From contig CAJNOQ010000162.1 of the NCBI GenBank assembly GCA_905250885.1, positions 1-64,000 of the forward strand: a DNA stretch of 64,000 bases. The letters run 5' to 3'. The position numbers and the translations under genes are program-made. The notes beneath the pieces are model-generated. The model did no database searches. It was not told where the DNA came from and was given only the letters and a program-made list of their open reading frames with translations. Shown here piece by piece: positions 23,446 to 32,975 of this stretch. The stretch's first letter is position 1. Every line of letters begins with the position of its first letter. The DNA is from Didymodactylos carnosus. Lineage: Eukaryota > Rotifera > Eurotatoria > Philodinida > Philodinidae.

Positions 23446-26400
23446 TTATATTGTCAGTGAGAGATAAAAGAATATCGAACCTGATAAGATCGGTTGAACA
23501 GGAGATAAATAGCCACTATCATTGTTGAGATTCAATAATGGCTCATTATAATTAGTCGATGGGTTCAGTGGACGATTTTCTAAGATAGGTTAAATAAATG
23601 GTACTAAATATTCGTGACTTAAATGAACTTACCATTTGAATTGGGTTGTATGATATTTGTTGTTGTAGCAATCAGTTTTGATGATGCTATTGCTCCACCT
23701 AGGCCATATTTTTCTTCAATTTCTCGTCGACGATCACGAGGCTGTGTAGCTGTTGTCGTTGTCACTTCATTAGGCAACACACCGCCCAAAGCTCGTCTTT
23801 CTACAACATAAGAAATAACGACAAATTTAGATAAATTATCATAGAAAAATTAGTGTATGAATTTGTAATGCTAAATTTTCAGCATCTTCATAAAAGTTAC
23901 ACAAGTCTCGCTAAGTCTGTTATACAGATCGTACGAACAAACTCTAGAAAATAACTGATGTGCCATAATGAATGGGTATTTTGTATTTCCTCAATAACTC
24001 CGTCAGTTTTGATCGAATCGATGAATTTTTTTTGAAGATTCATCGTTCTCTATCGAACCATAAAAAGCTTTTTGTTCTAAACTAAAAATCAAAGTTATCG
24101 TAAAAATAATGAACAAGCCCAACATGTCTAACTTTCAAGCTCGAATACATAACCTGTTTTATCATTTTTTTCGGCAATAAAGTTCATCTGAAAATGATTT
24201 ATTGCACAAAAACTGTACTCTTTCTTATCGTATAAAAAAAAGACGTTTCGCTTAAAACCAGTGAAGCAAAATCTATTTTTTGCTTGCCAGGTTGAAAACT
24301 AATTTGTTTTTTTTAAATGATAGTTTTTATTTTTTGTTGTTATTCCAAGTGTCTATGTTGTGTTTCTTCAGATAGCCAGGTACAATGCTTTGCGATTCCC
24401 GACTATCTGTGATGCTTATTTCAGCTGACTAATAAAATATAGATTAAACTAAAACTAACTAATAGTTTCCGTCTTGACGTTTGAACCTGGCGGAAAAAGA
24501 GTAATTTTTGTTTGGCCTAAGCATGGCTTCTCATAGTACAACTCATGAGATTTCAAACAAAAAAAATTTGGCTTAAACGGTTACATTTCGGCCGAATTAC
24601 GTCGATTTTCCGAAAAGAGCCAAAACCACCGTTTGAACTTGATGTTTTTGCAAACATACGAAAAAACAAAATTTGTGCAACAGGGTTTTGCTCCGAAAAT
24701 TTTGAAACACACTAGGAAGATAGAGCTTTCAAAACTCTACAAAATGGCTTACTCACTTTTTTTTCCATTCTGTATCTCTGAGCACAAACGTAAAGACATT
24801 GATTTTGAGGCTTGAAAGTTAGACATGTTGGGCTTCTTTATTATTTTTACGATAACTTTTTTAGTTTTGAGTTTAGAACAAAAACCTTTTTATAGTTTGA
24901 TAGAGAATTGAACGATGAATCGTTTTAAGAAAAAAATTCGTTCGATTCGATCAAAACTAACGGAGTTAATGAGGAAATATAAAATACACATTCTTTATGG
25001 CACACCCATGAAGTGTAAAATTTGATAAAGTTACGTACCACGTTTCATTAAATTTTTTCCATCTTCAACATATTCCGAAGAGATATCATCATCATAGAAA
25101 AATTGTTGAAAACCAACACATCTTAAACATCGACTACCCAATCGAAAAAGTGTTCCAATACAAAGAAAAAATATTAACATTGGAAAATAAATATTAAAAC
25201 CTTTTGATATAATAGGTATTACATCCATGCGACCCATTATCTAGATAAAACAAAATATTCATAAAAGAGAAATTTATATTCAATAAAAGTGAAATATTTA
25301 CACTGGTAAAGACAGTTTCATGTGTATCTTCTTTTGTTATTGCTTTATCAAGATGTATTAGTCCAAGAAAATTGAAACTGAGTGGCGCCGTCAAACGACA
25401 AAATAATCTAAAAAAAATAAACTTTGAAATAAACGACATAATTATCGCTAACATTACATTCAACATACGTGGCAGCAAATATCAGACTATTTTCGTCTGT
25501 TAAATGATATAATGATAAATAGAAATAATTGAATATTCGCATACGAAATATTGTGTAATAAGCACAAATACACAAATACGATATACTAAACCAACTAAAA
25601 ACCTAAAATAAAATAAAAAATTATCATCTTCAACTTTACGAGTCTAAAAAGTAAAACTTCGATGTATCCATGAAATAATTTGAAGCAGTTAATGATCGTT
25701 AGAAAGCGTTAAATATGAAAATGATTAAATATAAAATATTTAGTGTGTCTAAACGAGTTAAATTCCTAAACTTAATATGGTTGAACGTGATTTTGAAAAA
25801 GAAACGATAAAAATAGCGTTCACACTCGGTTAACTTCTAAATTTTAACACGTTAGAGAAGTGGAGTAACTCGTGAGATGTTTCATACTTAGCGCGTTCTA
25901 ACGATCGTTAACCGCTTCAAATTATTTCATGGGTACTCTTGTCTAAATATCAGTTACGCAGTAGCGGATCCAGAAATGTCCAACAGTATGAGCGGTTTTA
26001 AACCAGAGTTCAAGGGCAGTATTAAATTGACTTTTTTTGTGACAGTGCGTATTACACTCTAAAAAAAAGTCGTAGATTAAAACTACAATAAACGAGTTTT
26101 CTGGACTAAAAAACTGATCAAAAAACCCGAAAGAGTTTTTTAACGAGTTTTTTAGGCCAAAAAACTCTTTTATTGTAGTTTATTAATCTACGACTTTTTT
26201 TTAGAGTGTACTGCGCAACAAATGACAACAAACTTTAAGAAATATACATTTTGAAGGTATTTCCCAAAGCAAGATCGCTCCTACATATCAAAAATGTATG
26301 AGCGACCGCATGTACCGCTCCCAGGTTGCCTCCGCCACAGCAGTTACGTATCGTATCGTTGATCTACATTTAACAATAGGAATGGTAAGATTTCTACCCA

Positions 26401-29400
26401 ACTTACACACTTTCCATAGGGAGCGGATGCAGAACTTCTTTGAAATGGATGCTGATTTTGATGAGGAGTACAGTCTGTTGAAAAAACATCCTAAACTTTT
26501 TGTGTTGAAAAATGGCTACCGTTATCTTCCTCTACATTTATCACCGATCAAAATTGACAAAATAAAATTTAATACAAGTCCACTGAGTATGAAGAGAAAC
26601 ATACTTCAATTGTAAAATAATCATAATGTTTGCGTGTTTCATTTAATGTTGCGGCAAATATTGATAATACCGGTTTTATACTAAAAAATGTCATTTCAGA
26701 CCAAATAACAATTAATGACATTACGCCCAGTACTATCCCACATAGACGCAAAAACCATGGACGAATTAAACAGTACGTATACCATTCTAAATATAACAAA
26801 ACAGCGAATATTCAAAATTGTTCGATCGCATGATACAGAGCTGGGCATCTCCATGGTAACAAGTCATTTTTTGACTTAAAAAATGACTTGTTACCATAGA
26901 GATGCTCAGCTCTGGCATGATAACATCAGTCTTGTGCTTTATCCATTTGAAAGCGAATGGATAAAAGAGAAATACTACATTGGCATCTTTATATTGTTCA
27001 GTAGTCACTTAATGAGAGAAGAATCGTGTAAAACAGGACGAATATGAAAAAAACATGTATTATTTGTGCATCATAATACAACCGCAAAAGGATAAGAATG
27101 TTACAGGCAAATCTTACGTAACGACATGCAGTATTATGAAGAGTTTGACTTAAAAAATGTCTTCTATCATTAGAGAAAAATCTTTTTTTAATCAATCTAT
27201 TCCTTCATATTACATCATTTGTGATTAAAAGTGTGACAATTAGTTTAACACACAAAACTAGTGAAACTGTCATGTATGACACTATGTGGTAGATGAACTG
27301 TTATGTTATTAATCGTACTTCGGTTTTTCTAGCATCTTCATTCATAAATGCATCATCCATCTTATAAATCTCCGTATGAATAAGTTAGAAAAAGCTTTTT
27401 AACTACAAAATTTCTCCCTTTTTCTTCACCATTCCGAGCATTCACTTTTTTTCTTCTCAACGCATTTTCCACTGCTTCATTTTATTTACCACATGTTGAA
27501 CTGATAATGCGTTTCCACTTGAAATATTTAATACGTGAAAAAATACGCTAGCTGAAGTTTATTTAATTTTTTAACATTAATAAAATCATATACTATCCAC
27601 CATTTTCCGTCGATGTAAATCAAATTTTTATCATAAAGATTGATAAATCCAACTGTACAAAAATCAAATTGTATTTAGTTTTTGATTCATTTCTAATCTT
27701 TGAAAATAATAACACTCGAGTAATTTTCACTATTATCATCATTGTTCTCTTTCTTTTTACATACGTCATGTATTTTTCATTTGTATTCATTCATTTCAAT
27801 GCCGAATCTGTCCGATACAATAGTTTTCACGATCATATTTATAAATTCAAAATAAATTTTCGTCATATTTTCTATCGTATAATTTCATCTCCCCAGTACT
27901 CATGAAATAATCTGACTTGACCTTGTCCCTTTGTTTTTCAGTATCTGTAGCATACGTTCATCATCATCCTCTAATAAAAGTATGACAGAAATATCACCAA
28001 TAATGACGAATCTACTAATCGTGAGTTCAAACTTATTTTTTAAACTACTACGATTCTATATGATTGTCGCACTTCGAACTATCGGAAGCATCTATCTAAA
28101 TTTTCATTATATCGAGGAGATATGGGAAAGATATGATTAAATGACTCAGCAAACAATATCAAACAACTAAAAAGACTTTTTTTTACAACAATGTCATTTT
28201 ATTTTTTAAAAGCTTTTTTCTCATCTACTGTTTATCCATAATGTTTTCGATCAACTACATTAGGAGTACAAGATTTGACAAGTAAATAAAGATAATGAAT
28301 TTTATCTAACGAAAAACGATTATAGAGTCAAATCAAAAGGCAGAGCTTAAAAAGTGACTATCGTTTACTATCTTAAATGTAGCAATGACAATACGTTATC
28401 CGATAAGTTATAGAAGTTTCTATTCGGAACGACCACTTTTTAAATCATAATCATTAAAAATAAATAGTTCGATGCTTTAGACAATGTAATAAAAGAAAAA
28501 GCGTATTTTAAAAGATTAAACACACAGCAGGAAAATTTGCAAAAGTTTTGGACGCGTTTAAACGTCAATTAAAACATTTATCATTACCACGCGTTATTCC
28601 TCTAGATAACGTCGAACTTTTTTAACGTGTTGAAAACGTTTGTACTTCCAACGCCTTTAAACGCGTTTATTTTTCGAAAAGAACATTTAAAACTGTCTAC
28701 GATGCGTTGGAAAAACGTGGGAAATGGTTTCAACGCATCAAAAATCACGATTTTAAATTGAAAACTCGTTTAAATGCGTCCGAAACTTTTGCAAATTTCC
28801 TACTGTGCATACTTCTATGCAAAGAAAGTTGATCTTTCTATGATCAAGGCTAAAAAGTATACAGACTTACCTAAAGTTGAATGTTTTTGAAATAATTTTT
28901 GTCTTAACCACAAAGGTGGTAATGGTGAAGTGTGCATAAATTCATGATTTGTATTTTTTTCATTTAAAACCAAATCTTCTAGATGAAATGCTTCATTGAT
29001 CATATGTAACCAAGATGCTTGTACACGATGATGAATATGAATAGCTGTTTTTAATTTTTCATGTACTTTAATTAATTGTTTTTCTGTTAATAAATCTAGT
29101 AAGGCCGGTGTTCGTTTTTTAGTATTTGTATAATCTTCATAATCATCCGTATTTAATTTAACTCTATATTGATATTGATCGGGTATAATTTTTACTATTG
29201 TTTCAATACAGTGTCTCAACGGATCATTATATTTAATATGAACACACATTTTCGATACATCATCGATGATATGATCGAGTTTTTCTTCAATATCAACTTT
29301 TTCATTGTATAATTGTGATAATTTAAATTGAACATGTGATAACATGTATAATGTGCGAGAATGATTCCACACAGTGAACGGTACTTGAACGAGACCGTAA

Positions 29401-30206
29401 CCTAACATTAATACAAGTAAAAATAAACCCCATGTTGTTGAAGCTGTAACCACAATTACCTAAAGAAAAAGAAAAGAACATTATGTTCTCTATATGTATA
29501 GGAAATAAGACTCACTTTTAAGTTTGGTGCATCCAAATGGTAATTAACAGCAACATAAATCACTAATATACCAAATATTAACAGTAAAGAACCGTAATAT
29601 ATTAAATTTGATATTAAAGCATATTTAATTTTGCCTTTTACAGAAAATTCACCCGTTTGACAGATGGATTGCATAAACGGAAGAAGACACCTTCAAGAAG
29701 AAAAAGAATGTTTTGATAAATTTTTCAGTAAGCCAATAATGCTAGATACCATGTTAAAAATTGTGATGTCCAATAAATAATTCTCCATAAAACTTCATAT
29801 GATGTTGGATTAACATAAGACCATGGTTGTGGACAAGCAGAAATATTTGCCTATATGCCAAAAAAGATCAGAGATGATGAGAAGGAAATCAACGGATGAG
29901 AACTTACTCACATCTGAAGTGTTTGCGATTAAAACTAGAGATGTTTTCTCTTTCGTACATTGAGTATAAGCAGCCTAAAAATGTAACAAGGAAAATATTA
30001 GGATACAAAAAAGAGAATGTATGAAAACATACGAGTGATATGTCAAGTGGTAATAAAAAAACGAATAATATGGATAAGAACCAAGCAATGAACACTGTTA
30101 TTGTGGTTATTGGATGCTGCCGACGCCAGTTACCACAGCGATATGATAATATTAATGTTAGTACACAAGCTAATAGAATATCAAGAACAAGCGGAACACT
30201 AGACAT
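23446..30206 (-). CDS. LMBR1 domain-containing protein 2 (LMBRD2), 11 exons, 675 aa
   Basis: Multi-pass plasma-membrane protein of the LMBR1-like family, linked in vertebrates to beta-2-adrenergic receptor signalling. Exons (minus): 30206-30033, 29974-29912, 29850-29750, 29690-29516, 29459-28871, 26786-26605, 25602-25469, 25407-25302, 25240-25039, 23800-23633, 23579-23446. They sum to 2028 nt, in frame. Family landmarks: an N-terminal membrane helix with H-P-I-T, P-W-S-Y and Y-W-T-S-Q-F-L-T-W, then [39 protein letters not shown], and G-F-Q-Q-F near the end, each nearly identical to the human protein (about 695 aa). About nine membrane segments; cytosolic Glu/Arg-rich C-tail. Introns 5, 6 and 9 are 2.1, 1.0 and 1.2 kb because transposable elements fill them; the others are about 40-60 bp. 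The last exon is taken to the first stop; a skipped small 3' exon is possible. Confidence 0.92.
23959..25004. mobile_element. Non-autonomous TIR element (1046 bp) in LMBRD2 intron 9
   Basis: The outer TGTGCCATAA at the left is inverted as TTATGGCACA at the right, and the arms stay similar for about 180-190 bp (for example CCCAACATGTCTAACTTTCAAGC and its inverse at about 24814-24836). The interior has no transposase. No clear target duplication is seen. A second inner inverted pair (TGCCAGGTTGAAAAC near 24287; GTTTGAACCTGGC near 24480) hints at a nested smaller element. It accounts for most of a 1.2-kb intron. Confidence 0.75.
25668..25932. mobile_element. MITE copy 1 (265 bp), in LMBRD2 intron 6
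   Basis: Ends are CCATGAAATAATTTGAAGC and GCTTCAAATTATTTCATGG, perfect inverses; inner part of the TIR continues with GTTAAYGATCGTTAGAA-like sequence. A near-identical second copy sits at 30329-30594 in the same orientation, with about seven substitutions and one indel. No TSD is clear. No ORF. Confidence 0.88.
25959..26340. mobile_element. Non-autonomous hAT-type element (382 bp) with 8-bp TSD
   Basis: Perfect 8-bp duplication CAGTTACG at 25951-25958 and 26341-26348 borders a left end CAGTAGCGGATCC and a right end GCCTCCGCCACAG (imperfect inverse). CAGTRGCGGATCC is a familiar hAT-type terminus. A 154-bp TA-flanked MITE has inserted into it at 26055-26208. It lies in LMBRD2 intron 6, 18 bp from MITE copy 1. 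No transposase. Confidence 0.82.
26055..26208. mobile_element. Tc1/mariner-type MITE (154 bp) nested in a hAT element
   Basis: Ends CACTCTAAAAAAAAGTCGTA and TACGACTTTTTTTTAGAGTG are perfect inverses and are flanked by TA on both sides (26053-26054 and 26209-26210), as expected for Tc1/mariner target choice. The arms extend through GATTAA..ACTACAATAAA to a short centre, so the element is almost a full palindrome. Confidence 0.88.
26836..26914. mobile_element. 79-bp palindromic hAT-type micro-element with 8-bp TSD
   Basis: CAGAGCTGGGCATCTCCATG at the left is inverted at the right with a few mismatches; the arms meet at a loop of about five bases around GACTT. A perfect 8-bp duplication GCATGATA flanks it (26828-26835 and 26915-26922). 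Located in LMBRD2 intron 5, 42 bp upstream (minus-strand sense) of exon 6. It is among the smallest elements still showing a full TSD. Confidence 0.85.
26923..28522. other. LMBRD2 intron 5, unassigned
   Basis: Part of a 2.1-kb intron. Open frames at 27669-27905 and 27931-28140 (plus strand) have no recognised motif and lie antisense within the intron; they are not called. The sequence is AT-rich and shows no paired termini. Confidence 0.4.
28523..28807. mobile_element. TIR element of about 285 bp in LMBRD2 intron 5
   Basis: Left CACAGCAGGAAAATTTGC and right GCAAATTTCCTACTGTG are inverted with small differences, and the arms continue through AAAAGTTTYGGACGCRTTTAA. The interior repeats AACGCGTTT/AACGCGTT words. 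No TSD is evident. The right end lies 63 bp from the exon 5 splice donor. Confidence 0.72.
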
Positions 30207-30328
30207 CTATAAGTAGATATATCAAATGATTAGTATATTGTGTAATGAGCAAGTATATCAAATAACTTCATGCACTATATTTTCCATTAGGTAAGTTTTT
30301 AAAGTAAATAGAGCTGTATTACAGATAT

Positions 30329-30594
30329 CCCATGAAATAATTTGAAGCGATTAACGATCATTAGAAAGCGTTAAATATGAAAATAATTAAATATAAAATA
30401 TTTAGTGTGTCTAAACGAGTTAAATTCCTAAACTTAATATGGTTGAACGTGATTTTGAAAAAGAAACGATAAAAATAGCGTTCACACTCGGTTAACTTCT
30501 AAATTTTAACACGTTAGAGAAGTGCAGTAATTCGTGAGATGTTTCATACTTAGCGCGTTCTAACGATCGTTAACCGCTTCAAATTATTTCATGG
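30329..30594. mobile_element. MITE copy 2 (266 bp), upstream of LMBRD2
   Basis: Same family and orientation as 25668-25932, with the same perfect CCATGAAATAATTTGAAGC termini and about 97 percent identity by hand comparison. It lies 123 bp upstream of the LMBRD2 ATG, so it may sit in or near its promoter. The remainder of 30595-30978 has nothing recognisable. Confidence 0.88.
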
Positions 30595-30978
30595 AATGCG
30601 ATCGCAAAGGCGAACAACATTCAGGATCGGGTTCAAATGTCTGTTTGTCAAAGATGCTAAGAGATCCATTGACAGGTACTATAAAATCCTTAATCCTAAA
30701 ACACATTTCCCAAACTCCATAAATGATCAATGTTTCACCGAATATAAATCTTGTTTAACAAATTAAATCTTGTTTCAAAATCAACAAGACAAATAGATTT
30801 TCTTTAACTAAAAAAGTGTAAAATAATTCTAAAATCACACAAAAGTTATCAACAAAATTATGTTCCCGAGTAAAAATAAGAGTTAAAGAATATTTTCGAA
30901 AAAACAATAATTAAAAATAAGGAAGACATCTGCGTTCACCGGACGGATTTAAGTAGAAAGACTAATGTAATCAGTTCA

Positions 30979-31936
30979 TTATTCATCAACATTATTATCA
31001 TAACTTTGATTATTTCTTTTATATTTAGTTTGATTAGCAACTGTTGTTTTACAAAGATAACACGAACTATTATAAACATTTCGTTTCATATGCCAGTGAA
31101 ATTCATTATCAAGATCGTCCATTAGACTTTTTAATTGTAAACAATATTTACGTAATGGTGATTGTTTAACTTTTTCTAATAGAAAATATTTATATAACGT
31201 TAAATCATTCCCAGATAATAAACGTATTATTGATGAATCAATAACACCATCATTCACGACACTTGACAGTGATGGCTTCGCATCTGCATCTTCTAAGCAA
31301 AACATAAATAACACAACATCACTAAAGACTTCTAAGAGCATTAGTAAAAAAGCAAATTGAGCAGTATACTTAAAACACATTTTATTTTTAAGTTATATGT
31401 AAAGTATATTTATTAATTACCACGTTCATCATCAAATATGTCTGGATCAAATTTTTTCGTTGTTAGCGTTTCTGGAACTGCAAAAAACAACAATAACAAC
31501 GCTTATTTTTCAATCATTTCTTTTTACTCACCATTCTGTGAAACATCAGTACCATCGAAATCAGTCTCACTCTCTTTTCTGCTAAGTGTTGTTTCTGTAT
31601 CGTCACTCGTTGATAAACTTTCATTATCACTACTTTCATTTACATAGGCTCGTCGTCTCGATGTTCTTTTTTTGCCTGATATAAATGAACGTAACTCGTA
31701 TCTATTTTTAAAATAAGAGACAAAGATAATGAGTAATACATAAGAGAAAATGAATTTCATTATATTACCTTGTCTTTTTTCGAGGAATACGATCTTCTTT
31801 ATTTTGACGATCACGTAAACGTTTTGATAGTATTATTGATGAAATTGATGAATTTTCTAATAAAACAAAGAAAAGTTTAACATCATCAAAAAAAACCGTA
31901 ATACTATTTTTTCTTACCATCTGTGATCTTTCTCAT
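30979..31936 (-). CDS. Unrecognised charged protein, 5 exons, 215 aa
   Basis: Exons (minus): 31936-31918, 31856-31769, 31701-31532, 31477-31421, 31292-30979; 648 nt in frame. Introns are 54-128 bp with GT-AG ends. The N-terminal about 50 residues are basic (K-R-L-R-D-R-Q, R-K-K-T-R-Y, G-K-K-R-T-S-R-R-R), resembling nuclear-localisation signals. Residues about 55-95 are Ser/Asp/Glu-rich and look like casein-kinase-2 targets. The C-terminal about 100 residues look helical and may be a folded domain, with L-L-S-G-N-D-L-T-L-Y-K-Y, S-P-L-R-K-Y-C, a W-H-M-K motif and a C-Y-L-C pair. A nuclear role is an inference only. It lies head-to-tail between RPP25 and LMBRD2. I do not recognise the family. 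Confidence 0.7.
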
Positions 31937-32133
31937 GTCTAAACTACAATTCGACCATAAACAAAGTATAAATATCTACGATTACTAAATAAAAGAAATA
32001 AAACATGTACGATCTGAAATCACACACACATACACACAAGTATATGACATTTCGAAATTCAATAAAAAAAGAAAACATATATAATTGTACACAAGAGTTT
32101 ATTTAAACAACAAAAAACAGAAAAGATATAACA

Positions 32134-32613
32134 TTAATCTTCTTCATTTAACGGTATTTTCGACAATAGAATACATATGGCCGGTATATCTTTTTTAACT
32201 TTTAATCGATCTAATTCAGAATTAGCGTCAACTGGTTCCCAATATTCTTCACAAGGTTTATAACCAATTTTATTCAATTGATATATTTTTTCATTATTTG
32301 AATGATGTGAATAAAAACGTCTTTTTGTTATTTCAGCACATCCAATGGCTTTACTAATACTATCACCATAACCATTCCATGTTATTTGTTTTACATCATT
32401 TTGAAAGAATTTTGGTGAAATAAATGCTAATAAATTTTTTGTTTTACTACCAGGACGAACAATCATATGAATAATAGACGAATGGAACTGATAATTAGGT
32501 GGAAATAAAATTGATGCTAAACTTGAAGGACGATTAATATTCATGTCGTCTTCTTTTGTCGCTTCACTTGGTTTATATTTTTCCAATGCTAAATCCATTG
32601 TAGCTAAATCCAT
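32134..32613 (-). CDS. RNase P/MRP protein subunit p25-like (Alba family), 159 aa
   Basis: Single coding exon. The Alba-type core starts near residue 49 with I-V-R-P-G-S-K-T-K-N-L-L, matching V-R-D-G-S-K-I-R-N-L-L of human RPP25/RPP25L. G-Y-G-D-S-I-S-K-A-I-G-C-A-E-I-T-K-R-R matches G-S-G-R-A-A-G-K-A-V-S-C-A-E-I-V-K-R-R. The end, P-A-I-C-I-L-L-S-K-I-P-L, matches P-A-V-W-V-L-L-S-R-D-P-L. These proteins pair with Rpp20 and bind the P3 domain of RNase P and RNase MRP RNA. The family's long disordered tail is absent. A splice acceptor (TTTTTTAG) lies just 5' of the ATG, so a 5'-UTR exon is likely. Two in-frame ATGs each begin a copy of ATGGATTTAGC; the first is chosen. The 362 bp up to the next gene hold nothing else visible. 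Confidence 0.9.
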   Translation of the reverse strand: MDLATMDLALEKYKPSEATKEDDMNINRPSSLASILFPPNYQFHSSIIHMIVRPGSKTKNLLAFISPKFFQNDVKQITWNGYGDSISKAIGCAEITKRRFYSHHSNNEKIYQLNKIGYKPCEEYWEPVDANSELDRLKVKKDIPAICILLSKIPLNEED

Positions 32614-32975
32614 GTTTATCTAAAAAATATTAAAATTTGGTGATTTTATTCAACATAGGGGAAACTATTGGGATGACGATAAGTTAACTTACGTTTTGTC
32701 AGGTTTTATTACTGATATATCTGATATCTTCAGAACAATTCAACAATGACAATATAAAAAATTATTCGACGAAAAAAACAGCCTTTGAGTCATCTTGTAC
32801 GTTTTAAAAGATGAAAACATGTGCAAGATTATATTTTTAAGAAGATAAAATGGGAACAATGTTACATAACAAGATAAAAGTAAAATACGATAGATGAGAA
32901 GACAAAAATACAAATATAATATAAAAATCAGTGAACATAAATCTTGATTAAAGAAGATATATACATTGGTTTTGT

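Noticed and set aside
26298-26615. Plus-strand ORF of 105 codons
   Set aside because: It starts inside the end of a hAT element and ends antisense to LMBRD2 exon 6.
27669-28140. Two plus-strand ORFs in LMBRD2 intron 5
   Set aside because: Low-complexity hydrophobic translation and no motif; antisense within an intron.
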